Below are positions 1 through 5,710 of a stretch of DNA of 5,710 nt, one piece after another (the first letter of the stretch is position 1; every line of letters starts with the position of its first letter). The notes under the pieces were generated by a model. It ran no database searches. It saw only the letters and a program-made list of their open reading frames with translations, and was not told where the DNA came from. This DNA is from Bacillota bacterium (GTDB taxonomy: Bacteria; Bacillota; Clostridia; Lachnospirales; Lachnospiraceae). Location: positions 1-5,710 of the forward strand of contig JAEYWQ010000368.1 of the NCBI GenBank assembly GCA_023428885.1, given 5' to 3'. Made by a program: the position numbers and the translations under genes.

Positions 1-404
1 GAATAACGAAGGCTTGCAGAATGGAGGGGTTAACCCTTACTAGTCCTAAAACTGTTGCTGATGTTTATATGCAAGAGATGAGATTTTTAACGAAGGAACA
101 AACTCGGGTTCTATTTTTTGATACGAAGAGCAGACTGTTAGGCGAGAAGGTTATATCGGTTGGTTGCATCAATGCTTCCATTATGTCTCCAAGAGAGATA
201 TATTTAGCGGCTTTGCAAGAAGGAGCAGTTCACATTATTCTATTGCACAATCATCCTAGCGGAGATCCAACACCAAGTAAAGAAGACGTTATGGTAACGA
301 AGAGAATGAAAGAAGCAGGAAACTTAATTGGAATTTCGTTGTTAGACCATATCATTATTGGGGACAATCGATATGTAAGCTTAAAGGAACAGGGATTAAT
401 TTAG
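1..404 (+). CDS. radC: RadC family JAMM/MPN-domain protein, C-terminal part (5' end outside window)
   Basis: The reading frame is open from the window's left edge (first full codon at 3) to TAG at 402-404, giving 133 visible residues of a family usually about 220-230 long. The ATG at 21 is internal, because the frame upstream of it (ITKACR) continues without a stop and matches the linker before the JAMM domain. The missing part should be the N-terminal helix-hairpin-helix region. The visible domain has the JAMM metal site: a Glu in 'GEKVISVG' (codons near 141-164), then HNHPSGDP starting at 246, with the H-x-H-x10-D spacing completed by the Asp of 'SKED'. This pattern suggests a zinc-dependent hydrolase fold. 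The old link to DNA repair is poorly supported for the family, so the cellular role is uncertain. It lies 83 bases upstream of mreB on the same strand, a frequent neighbourhood in Firmicutes. The family call is secure; the function is not. Confidence 0.95.
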   Translation, partial: ITKACRMEGLTLTSPKTVADVYMQEMRFLTKEQTRVLFFDTKSRLLGEKVISVGCINASIMSPREIYLAALQEGAVHIILLHNHPSGDPTPSKEDVMVTKRMKEAGNLIGISLLDHIIIGDNRYVSLKEQGLI

Positions 405-473
405 CATAACTGTGAAAGTACTAATCAGTTAATAAAACAAAGGATTTCCCATAAGAGCTTAATTTGAAAACCG

Positions 474-480
474 AAGGGAG
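474..480 (+). promoter_or_regulatory. Ribosome binding site of mreB (decides start at 488)
   Basis: AAGGGAG lies 7 bases before the ATG at 488. The frame could also begin at a TTG at 464, but that codon has no purine-rich site before it and would add eight residues (MKTEGRKT) ahead of the normal MreB N-terminus. The ATG at 488 is therefore preferred. Confidence 0.8.
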
Positions 481-487
481 AAAGACT

Positions 488-1513
488 ATGGCTTCAAAGT
501 TATTTGGCATTGATTTTGGTACAAGTACCATTAAGATATACAAGAAGAATGAAGGAGTTATTTTTGATGCCAAGAACATCATAGCAATTGCAGATAACAA
601 TCGAGTTATCGCAATAGGAGATGAAGCGTTTGATATGTATGGGAAGGCACCAAGTAATATCGATGTAGACTATCCGGTAAAAAACGGAGTAATTGCTAAT
701 ATTGCACACATGCAGGCATTATTAAATTATGCTTTGGATATGTTGAGCAAAAAGCATGGTAAGTTTAGTGGAGCAGAGTTTTTAGTTGCAGCCCCAACAG
801 ATATTACAGAAGTGGAAAAAAGAGCTTTCTTTGACTTAGTAGCTAGCTCGAATGCGAAAACAAAAAAGATTAAGATTGTAGAAAAGCCAATCGCTGATGC
901 TCTAGGAGCAGGTCTAAATGTGACCAAAGCTCGTGGTGTTATGATCGTTGATATCGGAGCAGATACCACAGAAGTTTCAATCATGTCATTGGGTGGTATC
1001 GTATTGAGCAAATTGATACCAATTGGTGGTAATAAACTGGACGAGTCTATTATATTGAATGTAAAAAAACGTTACAACTTATACATTGGAAATAAGACAG
1101 CTGAAACCATAAAGAAGCAATTAGCCTGTGCAATTATGGGTGAAGAACAAACGGTGAATGTATTTGGTCGAGATGTGGTGACAGGACTTCCAACCCAGAA
1201 AGAGATTACATCAACTTTTGTTTTTGAGACAATTTCTGAGCATCTTTCCACAATTATTGATGCAATTAGAATAATCTTAGAAAGAACTCCACCAGAGATA
1301 TCATCCGATATTATTGATTCCGGCATTTATATCACCGGAGGGTCATCAAATATTAAGTATTTAGACCAACTAATGTCCCATGACACTGATTTAAAGATTA
1401 ATTTATGTAGTGACCCAGCGAATACTGTGGTGAACGGTCTTGGTAAGATCATTGAAGACAATAAACTCAATTCCTTGGCCCTCACGTTAAAACAAACCTA
1501 TTACGGAGGTTAA
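488..1513 (+). CDS. mreB: MreB/Mbl-type actin-like rod-shape protein, divergent nucleotide site
   Basis: The 341-residue product has the usual MreB length. It should form membrane-bound filaments in the cytoplasm that guide the elongasome during side-wall synthesis. Visible motifs: phosphate-1 loop GIDFGTSTIKIY (residues 7-18, usual form DLGTANTLIY); 'KNGVIAN' (65-71); 'APTDITEVEKRA' (102-113); 'VEKPIADALGAGL' (131-143, usual IEEPMAAAIGAGL); phosphate-2 loop DIGADTTEV (155-163, usual DIGGGTTEV); 'SLGGIV' (167-172); 'PIGGNKLDE' (178-186, usual GGDxFDE); 'ERTPPEISSDIIDSGI' (265-280); adenosine loop 'TGGSSNIKYLD' (283-293, usual TGGGALLRGLD). The substitutions fall in the nucleotide pocket, notably Lys133 where other MreBs have the Glu before Pro, and Ala158-Asp159 in place of Gly-Gly. 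The frame is intact and the overall match runs full length, so this is not a pseudogene. ATP turnover may be altered, and a more typical paralogue may exist elsewhere; both are inference. It heads the mreBCD-pbp2 cluster. Alternatives such as DnaK, FtsA or PilM fit less well than MreB. Confidence 0.93.
   Translation: MASKLFGIDFGTSTIKIYKKNEGVIFDAKNIIAIADNNRVIAIGDEAFDMYGKAPSNIDVDYPVKNGVIANIAHMQALLNYALDMLSKKHGKFSGAEFLVAAPTDITEVEKRAFFDLVASSNAKTKKIKIVEKPIADALGAGLNVTKARGVMIVDIGADTTEVSIMSLGGIVLSKLIPIGGNKLDESIILNVKKRYNLYIGNKTAETIKKQLACAIMGEEQTVNVFGRDVVTGLPTQKEITSTFVFETISEHLSTIIDAIRIILERTPPEISSDIIDSGIYITGGSSNIKYLDQLMSHDTDLKINLCSDPANTVVNGLGKIIEDNKLNSLALTLKQTYYGG
1505..1510 (+). promoter_or_regulatory. 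Ribosome binding site of mreC inside the end of mreB
   Basis: GGAGGT is made by the last two sense codons of mreB (GGA GGT, Gly340-Gly341), directly before its TAA. It stands 11 bases before the mreC ATG at 1522, a slightly long spacing. A ribosome ending on mreB would cover this site, so translation of the two genes is probably coupled (inference). Confidence 0.75.
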
Positions 1514-1521
1514 ACAAAGAG

Positions 1522-2388
1522 ATGAGAAGAAGAACACCGAAGATATCAATTCGACCAAAACATGTACTAACTGCTTGTACTGTGGTGTGCTTGATTCTAA
1601 TCTTAGTTTCGTTTCGGTACAGTGCAATCATGAATCCAATCAAAACAGCATTTGGAGGTTTGATTACGCCGATGCAGAAAGGAATCAATTCTGTTGGTTC
1701 CTATATATCGAAGCAAATGGATTCATTAACAAACATTCGTGACCTGCTTGATGAGAATGAAAAACTGAGAAATCAGATAGAAACACTTACGCTGGAGAAC
1801 AGCATTCTGATCCAGGATCGATATGAACTAGATGGTCTACGTACTTTATATGAGGTGGATCAAAAGTATCCAGACTACCCTAAGGTAGCTGCTCGAGTTA
1901 TTTCCAAGGACACCAGTAGCTTCTATAGTGTTTTTACCATTGATAAAGGCGCAGAAGATGGTATTGCCGTTGATAATAATGTATTGGCGGGCAATGGTCT
2001 TGTGGGAATTGTTACAGAGGTAGGCAAAAATTACGCTAAGGTTCGTTCCATCATTGATGATGCAAGTTATGTCAGTGGTATGTTTCTAAAAACCTCAGAT
2101 ACCGTGGATGTGAAGGGTGACCTAGAGCTGATCGATGAAGGAATGATACGTATGGAAGCGATTCCTCTCAATGCTGAGATTAAAGAAGGCTATGAGGTAG
2201 TAACTTCCCATATAAGTAATAAGTATCTGCAAGGTATCTTGATTGGTTATGTATCTAGTGTTGAATTAGATTCCAGCAATCTTGCTAAGATAGGAACTCT
2301 GCGACCAGCTGTTGATTTTCAACATCTGGAAGAGGTTCTAATAATAACAACGCTTAAAGAAAAATTAGAGGATTTGGATGAGGAATAG
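1522..2388 (+). CDS. mreC: Rod-shape determining protein MreC
   Basis: This 288-residue protein has typical MreC length and layout. A short basic N-terminus (MRRR, RPK) is followed by one membrane helix at about residues 15-31, a linker, a heptad-like coiled coil at about 67-111 (IRDLLDENEKLRNQIETL), and then the paired beta-barrel region. The barrel region shows the family pattern 'VISKDTSSFYSVFTIDKGAEDGI' in pieces around 126-148 and 'NGLVGIVTEVG' around 158-168. A second barrel part has 'GDLELIDEGMIRME' and 'GYEVVTSHISNKYLQGILIGYV', which resembles the conserved GD-x-V-xTSG-x-GGxFPxGIxVG stretch, although the usual SGxGGxFP is replaced by SHISNKYLQ. MreC is known to dimerise through the coiled coil and to contact PBP2 outside the membrane, linking it to MreB filaments. 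The acidic tail (EKLEDLDEE) is unremarkable. The gene begins 8 bases after the mreB stop. Identification rests on architecture, motifs and position between mreB and mreD. Confidence 0.95.
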   Translation: MRRRTPKISIRPKHVLTACTVVCLILILVSFRYSAIMNPIKTAFGGLITPMQKGINSVGSYISKQMDSLTNIRDLLDENEKLRNQIETLTLENSILIQDRYELDGLRTLYEVDQKYPDYPKVAARVISKDTSSFYSVFTIDKGAEDGIAVDNNVLAGNGLVGIVTEVGKNYAKVRSIIDDASYVSGMFLKTSDTVDVKGDLELIDEGMIRMEAIPLNAEIKEGYEVVTSHISNKYLQGILIGYVSSVELDSSNLAKIGTLRPAVDFQHLEEVLIITTLKEKLEDLDEE

Positions 2389-2397
2389 TCCAGAGTT

Positions 2398-2403
2398 AAG
2401 GGG
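2398..2403 (+). promoter_or_regulatory. Ribosome binding site of mreD (supports GTG start)
   Basis: AAGGGG lies 5 bases before GTG at 2409, in the 20-base gap after mreC. The spacing is short but workable, and the GTG gives the normal MreD N-terminus beginning with a membrane helix. Confidence 0.65.
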
Positions 2404-2408
2404 TAACT

Positions 2409-2918
2409 GTGATTCGGATAGTTGTTACATTAATTGAAATCTTAATATGTTTTTTACTACAGAGCTCCGTATTTCCTAATTTGGCTTTAGCTAATGTGGT
2501 TCCTGATGTGATGATCGTCCTCATAGTTGCGAATGCATATAGCCAAGGCATCTTTTCAGGAATGTTTACAGGCTTACTCTGTGGCCTTATGGTAGATTGT
2601 ATGTATGGAGATGTGATTGGCTTATACGGTATCTTGTATATGGTGGTGGGCTATCTGAACGGCTACAGCAAAAAGATCTATGATAAAGAAGACGTAACCA
2701 TTCCACTGGTATTAATTGCAGTCAGTAAGTTTGTTTATTGTTTCCTTTATTATGTGTTTGAGTTCTTAATGCGTGGTAGATTAAATATCGGCTACTATAT
2801 GTTCCGTATCGGTTTACCAAGTGTGATTTATACAGTATTAGTGGGAATTATATTCTATAAATTGTTTAACTTAATTCACCTAAAACTGTTAAGATTAAGA
2901 TATAAGGAGGAAGCTTAA
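2409..2918 (+). CDS. mreD: Rod-shape determining protein MreD
   Basis: This 169-residue protein is almost wholly hydrophobic and has the usual MreD length of about 160-175. About five or six membrane segments can be read: roughly residues 3-22, 30-43, 48-65, 69-84, 97-119 and 136-156. Family features are the 'QSSVFP' end of helix 1 (18-23), the 'VPDVMIVLIVANAY' segment (31-44), and the Gly-rich 'GMFTGLLCGLMVDCMYGD' segment (51-68) with Asp63 and Gly67. The end is basic and cytoplasmic-looking (KLLRLRYKEEA). MreD is the least understood elongasome part: it sits in the membrane and helps balance how MreC engages PBP2. It starts with GTG and its TAA touches the GTG of the next gene with no base between, so the two are probably co-translated. 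MreD proteins are poorly conserved in sequence; the call rests on size, hydrophobic pattern, the G-D-G stretch and gene order. Confidence 0.92.
   Translation: MIRIVVTLIEILICFLLQSSVFPNLALANVVPDVMIVLIVANAYSQGIFSGMFTGLLCGLMVDCMYGDVIGLYGILYMVVGYLNGYSKKIYDKEDVTIPLVLIAVSKFVYCFLYYVFEFLMRGRLNIGYYMFRIGLPSVIYTVLVGIIFYKLFNLIHLKLLRLRYKEEA
2904..2910 (+). promoter_or_regulatory. Ribosome binding site of the PBP2 gene (decides GTG start at 2919)
   Basis: A perfect AAGGAGG lies within the last codons of mreD, 8 bases before GTG at 2919, which is the strongest site in the window. It supports a GTG start directly after the mreD TAA (TAAGTG) and suggests strong, coupled translation of the PBP. Confidence 0.85.
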
Positions 2919-5710
2919 GTGTTAGATGATTTTATCGATAAGCTCAAGAAATTATTTTCTTCTCGCTTGATTCCTCTTGGTTTGATTTTTTTATTATTGT
3001 TTGGAGCTATTGTTTACCGACTGTTTCACTTACAAATCGTTAATAATCGAACTGGAATTCAAGAGGAAGAGTATCTGAATCTACAGCAACGAGAAATCAA
3101 GAGTACAAGAGGAGAGATTAAGGACCGTAACGGTCTTGTTCTTGCTTATAATGTCTCTAGTTATTCCGTGGTTATGTGTGATTCAGCTTTGCTTACTTCC
3201 AACGATAAAAAGAATGCAATGCTGTTAAAGCTTGTAAATTTATTAGAAAGCTATGGATACCCATTGGAACTTAACTTTGGGATTGAGATGAATGAAAACA
3301 AGGAATTGGTTTTTAATGTGGAAGGAGTTGCTCTGCTTCGTTTTCTTAAAAATGCATATTTTAAAAAATACGTATCTGATTTAACCGAAGAACAGAGGAA
3401 TGCTAGCCCACAAGAAGTATTTGATTTCTTAAGATTTGGGGATAAGACAACTCAGGTGTTTCAAATAAGCGATAAGTATTCGCAAGAAGAAACCCTGAAG
3501 ATTATGATACTAAGATACACATTAGCGAATACCACCCCGAAATATACACAATTTACCTTAGCTTCCAAGGTGAATCCTGAAACTGTTGCTGCTGTGAAGG
3601 AAAACCTGGCAGATTTTCCAGGCGTTGAGGTGAAACTAGAAACTTCTCGTGTCTATAATGATAGCAAGTATTTTGCACAAATTATCGGTTATACTGGCTT
3701 AATCAATTCCAAAGAGCTAGAAACTCTGAATGAAGATGCCAAAGAAGGAGAAGAAGTATATTCTGATAATGACGTGGTTGGTAAAATCGGTATCGAAAAA
3801 AGCATGGAAACCAAACTTGCAGGTACCAAAGGAATTGAATCTGTTACAGTGAATGAAAACAATAAAGAAATTGATGTTAGTGTAACAAAAGAACCAATTG
3901 TTGGAAATGATGTCTATTTGACCATTGACCGTGATCTTCAAGTTGCATGCTATCACATCTTAGAGAAGAATATTGCAGAAATTTTAATCTCTAAGATTGT
4001 ACCTAGTATGGATTACGGTGGTAAAGGTGTAAAGGCTGCTGATATTACAATACCAATCTATGAAGTTTATAATGCCTTGATTGGAAATAATGTGATTGAT
4101 TTAGCACAATTTCGTGAGGATGAAGCTAGTGATTTAGAAAAGAAAGTTTACCAGTTATTTTTAAGTAAAAGAGAAAGCATATTCTCTCGATTAGAAGATT
4201 TAATGTCAGCAAGTAGCACGACCAGCAATCTTGGTGCTGGAGAAGAGATGAAGGAATACTTAGAATATATGTATTCCAGCCTTGTAGCGAATAAAGTAGT
4301 GATCTCATCCTTAGTAGATAAAGAGGATGAAAACTATCTTGCTTATGTGAATAATGAATTAAGCTTAAGTAAATTTTTACAGTACGCAATTACAAAAAAT
4401 TGGGTGAATCTAGATATTCTTGGCGTTGGTAGCGTTTATTACACTCCAGATGAGATCTATGAGATGTTAGTGGATTATGCCATGGATTTGTTAATCGACA
4501 ATGCAACCTTTGAAAAGAAGATATACCGTACCCTCATCTTTACAAAAAGTTTGTCTGGAACGGAAATTTGTCTTTTATTATTTGACCAAGGTGTGTTAGA
4601 ATGGAACGAGAGTGATGTAGAAAAACTTAAGCGTGGAAGTATATCTGCTTATGATTTTCTTATCAATAAGTTGAAAAATATAGAGATCACTCCAGCCCAG
4701 TTAGCATTAGAGCCTTGTAGTGGTTCCATTGTGTTAACGGATGTTAAAACAGGGGATGTGCTAGCCCTTGTCACTTATCCGTCCTATGATAATAATTATT
4801 TAGCCAACAAGATTGATTGGGACTATTATCAGAAGTTGTTAAATGACAAGTCAACACCATTACTAAACCGGGCCACCATGCAGAAAACGACTACAGGTTC
4901 CACTTTTAAACCTTTAACAGCGTTAATTGGTCTTGGAGAAGGTGTAATTGACGTGTCAACGAAGATTCGAGATCTATACACCTTTGAGCAAATTGTCCCT
5001 TCACCATCCTGTTGGAAACCAGGTGGACATGGCTTACTAGATATTTCTCAAGCAATACAGCATTCCTGTAACTATTTCTTCTATGATGTTGGTTACCGAT
5101 TGATGAGAGAATCTAATGGAAAGTACAGTGATTCCAATGGTATTGCTAAGATACAAAAATATGCAACAATGTTTGGTTTGAACGATTTGTCTGGTGTTGA
5201 GATTGAAGAATCACAACCAGAGATATCGAATAAGGATGCCGTTCGTACATCAATTGGTTATTATCATAACTTTGCACCAATTCAGATTTCAAGATATATC
5301 ACTACGATTGCCAATCGTGGGACATGCTTTAACTACACATTGGTGGACAAGATAACGGATACTTCAGATGTCTTAATTGAAGATAATCAGGCTACAATCT
5401 TGAATGAAGTGGATCAGTTTACCGATGCTCAGTGGAATATAGTTCAAAGAGGTATGTATAATGTGGTTAATACTTCAGCTAACTCTTTAGACATCTTATA
5501 TAGAAATTTGGGAGTTACAGTAGCTGGTAAAACAGGAACCGCCCAGGTAAGTAAGAATATACCTCACCATGCGCTCTTCGTTGCCTATGCTCCATATGAG
5601 GATCCAGAGATTAGCTTAACTTGTGTCATTCCAAATGGTTATGCTTCGGCAAATGCAGCAAAGATGGGAAGAGAAGTCTTAGGTTTGTATTTTAATGGAG
5701 AGAATAAGGA
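2919..5710 (+). CDS. mrdA: Class B penicillin-binding protein 2 (elongasome transpeptidase), with large insertion; 3' end outside window
   Basis: The frame is open from GTG at 2919 to the window edge, giving 930 residues, against about 600-720 for most PBP2 proteins. Layout: short cytoplasmic end; one membrane anchor at about 17-36; the pedestal/dimerisation domain opening with 'RGEIKDRNG' (64-72) and holding 'LASKVNPETVAAVKENL', 'FPGVEVKLETSRVY', 'YFAQIIGYTG' (251-260) and 'GKIGIEKSMETKLAG' (288-302); then 'VYLTIDRDLQ' (332-341) at the entry to the transpeptidase domain. An extra, mostly helical-looking segment at about 358-598 follows. The domain resumes at 'GSIVLTDVKTGDVLALVTYPSYD' (from 602) and shows all three catalytic motifs: STFK (Ser661, Lys664), SCN (Ser716-Asn718) and KTGT (871-874). 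It should therefore be an active DD-transpeptidase that cross-links side-wall peptidoglycan on the outer face of the membrane, with a RodA partner not in view. 'ALFVAYAP' near 885 and the following strand and helix suggest that only a few residues remain beyond the edge. Its place directly after mreD favours PBP2/MrdA over a division PBP or SpoVD. The symbol mrdA follows the E. coli name; clostridial genomes often use pbpA or pbp2. Confidence 0.93.
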   Translation, partial: MLDDFIDKLKKLFSSRLIPLGLIFLLLFGAIVYRLFHLQIVNNRTGIQEEEYLNLQQREIKSTRGEIKDRNGLVLAYNVSSYSVVMCDSALLTSNDKKNAMLLKLVNLLESYGYPLELNFGIEMNENKELVFNVEGVALLRFLKNAYFKKYVSDLTEEQRNASPQEVFDFLRFGDKTTQVFQISDKYSQEETLKIMILRYTLANTTPKYTQFTLASKVNPETVAAVKENLADFPGVEVKLETSRVYNDSKYFAQIIGYTGLINSKELETLNEDAKEGEEVYSDNDVVGKIGIEKSMETKLAGTKGIESVTVNENNKEIDVSVTKEPIVGNDVYLTIDRDLQVACYHILEKNIAEILISKIVPSMDYGGKGVKAADITIPIYEVYNALIGNNVIDLAQFREDEASDLEKKVYQLFLSKRESIFSRLEDLMSASSTTSNLGAGEEMKEYLEYMYSSLVANKVVISSLVDKEDENYLAYVNNELSLSKFLQYAITKNWVNLDILGVGSVYYTPDEIYEMLVDYAMDLLIDNATFEKKIYRTLIFTKSLSGTEICLLLFDQGVLEWNESDVEKLKRGSISAYDFLINKLKNIEITPAQLALEPCSGSIVLTDVKTGDVLALVTYPSYDNNYLANKIDWDYYQKLLNDKSTPLLNRATMQKTTTGSTFKPLTALIGLGEGVIDVSTKIRDLYTFEQIVPSPSCWKPGGHGLLDISQAIQHSCNYFFYDVGYRLMRESNGKYSDSNGIAKIQKYATMFGLNDLSGVEIEESQPEISNKDAVRTSIGYYHNFAPIQISRYITTIANRGTCFNYTLVDKITDTSDVLIEDNQATILNEVDQFTDAQWNIVQRGMYNVVNTSANSLDILYRNLGVTVAGKTGTAQVSKNIPHHALFVAYAPYEDPEISLTCVIPNGYASANAAKMGREVLGLYFNGENK
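3990..4712 (+). other. Inserted coding segment inside PBP2 (about residues 358-598)
   Basis: In ordinary PBP2 proteins the 'LTID..LQ' strand and helix are followed within a few dozen residues by the 'GAxVxxDxxTGxVLA' strand. Here about 240 extra residues separate them, in frame and without any base-composition break that I can see by eye. The segment contains 'DITIPIYEVYNALIGNNVID' near 375-394, a charged helical stretch 'EDEASDLEKKVYQLF', a Ser/Thr/Gly-rich link 'SASSTTSNLGAGEE' near 430-444, then more helical sequence such as 'TPDEIYEMLVDYAMDLL' and 'EKLKRGSISAYDFLINKL'. I recognise no catalytic motif, cysteine pattern or membrane helix in it. From memory, long PBP2 versions occur in Lachnospiraceae, so this may be a lineage trait and not a recent gain. 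Boundaries are approximate, within about 15 residues. Confidence 0.65.

Noticed and set aside
21..404. ATG at 21 as the start of a short complete 127-residue gene
   Set aside because: The frame is open to the window edge upstream and the upstream residues fit RadC; no ribosome binding site is present before this ATG. It is an internal Met of a truncated view of radC.
464..487. TTG at 464 as the mreB start
   Set aside because: There is no ribosome binding site ahead of it, and it adds residues not expected in MreB. The ATG at 488 has AAGGGAG at 7-base spacing.
405..487. Promoter or terminator in the gap between radC and mreB
   Set aside because: The only inverted repeat I see is a 6-base pair, TAACTG (407-412) with CAGTTA (426-431), with a 13-base loop and no T tract, so it is not a convincing terminator. 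ACTAAT at 420-425 resembles a -10 box but has no matching -35. A promoter here remains possible but is not shown.
727..1011. Open frame of 94 codons on the minus strand within mreB
   Set aside because: It is antisense to a well-supported gene, with no family resemblance or ribosome binding site. The same applies to minus-strand frames at 500-709, 1072-1326 and 1482-1688.
3717..4389. Minus-strand open frames (3717-3956 and 4126-4389) inside the PBP2 gene
   Set aside because: Composition is what one expects from the reverse of an AT-rich coding strand, and the + strand frame is continuous and clearly PBP2.
3990..4712. The PBP2 insertion as an intein or mobile element
   Set aside because: No Cys/Ser at the entry junction with a His-Asn exit, no homing endonuclease motif, and no flanking repeats were seen. 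The segment does not look like either; it is more likely a lineage-specific domain insertion.

Overview
The window reads as a chromosomal piece of an AT-rich, Gram-positive anaerobe of the class Clostridia, most like the Lachnospiraceae (Lachnoclostridium / Clostridium phytofermentans type). The evidence is the gene order, the strong AAGGAGG-type ribosome binding sites, the AT-leaning codon use and the style of the proteins. The assignment is by recognition only; no database was searched.

All genes lie on the + strand and almost all of the sequence is coding. From left to right: the 3' part of radC (JAMM-domain protein, to 404); an 83-base gap; mreB (488-1513); mreC (1522-2388); mreD (2409-2918); and an unusually long class B penicillin-binding protein of the PBP2/MrdA type (2919 to the window edge, 930 residues visible and still open). 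Gaps between the last four genes are 8, 20 and 0 bases, so mreBCD-pbp2 looks like one transcription unit. No rRNA, tRNA, mobile element, CRISPR array or convincing terminator is seen.

Together the last four genes encode most of the elongasome. MreB is the actin-like cytoplasmic filament, MreC the bitopic scaffold that contacts PBP2 outside the membrane, MreD the polytopic membrane partner, and PBP2 the transpeptidase that cross-links new lateral-wall peptidoglycan. The matching glycosyltransferase RodA is not in the window. radC next to mreBCD is a common Firmicute arrangement.

Two things stand out. The MreB is divergent in its nucleotide-binding motifs: Lys replaces the Glu just before Pro in the usual IEEP motif, and GAD replaces GGG in phosphate loop 2. 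The PBP2 carries an extra segment of about 240 residues between the first strand region of its transpeptidase domain and the usual 'TGDVLA' strand, before the catalytic Ser. I see no wholly new system; these are variations on a known one.
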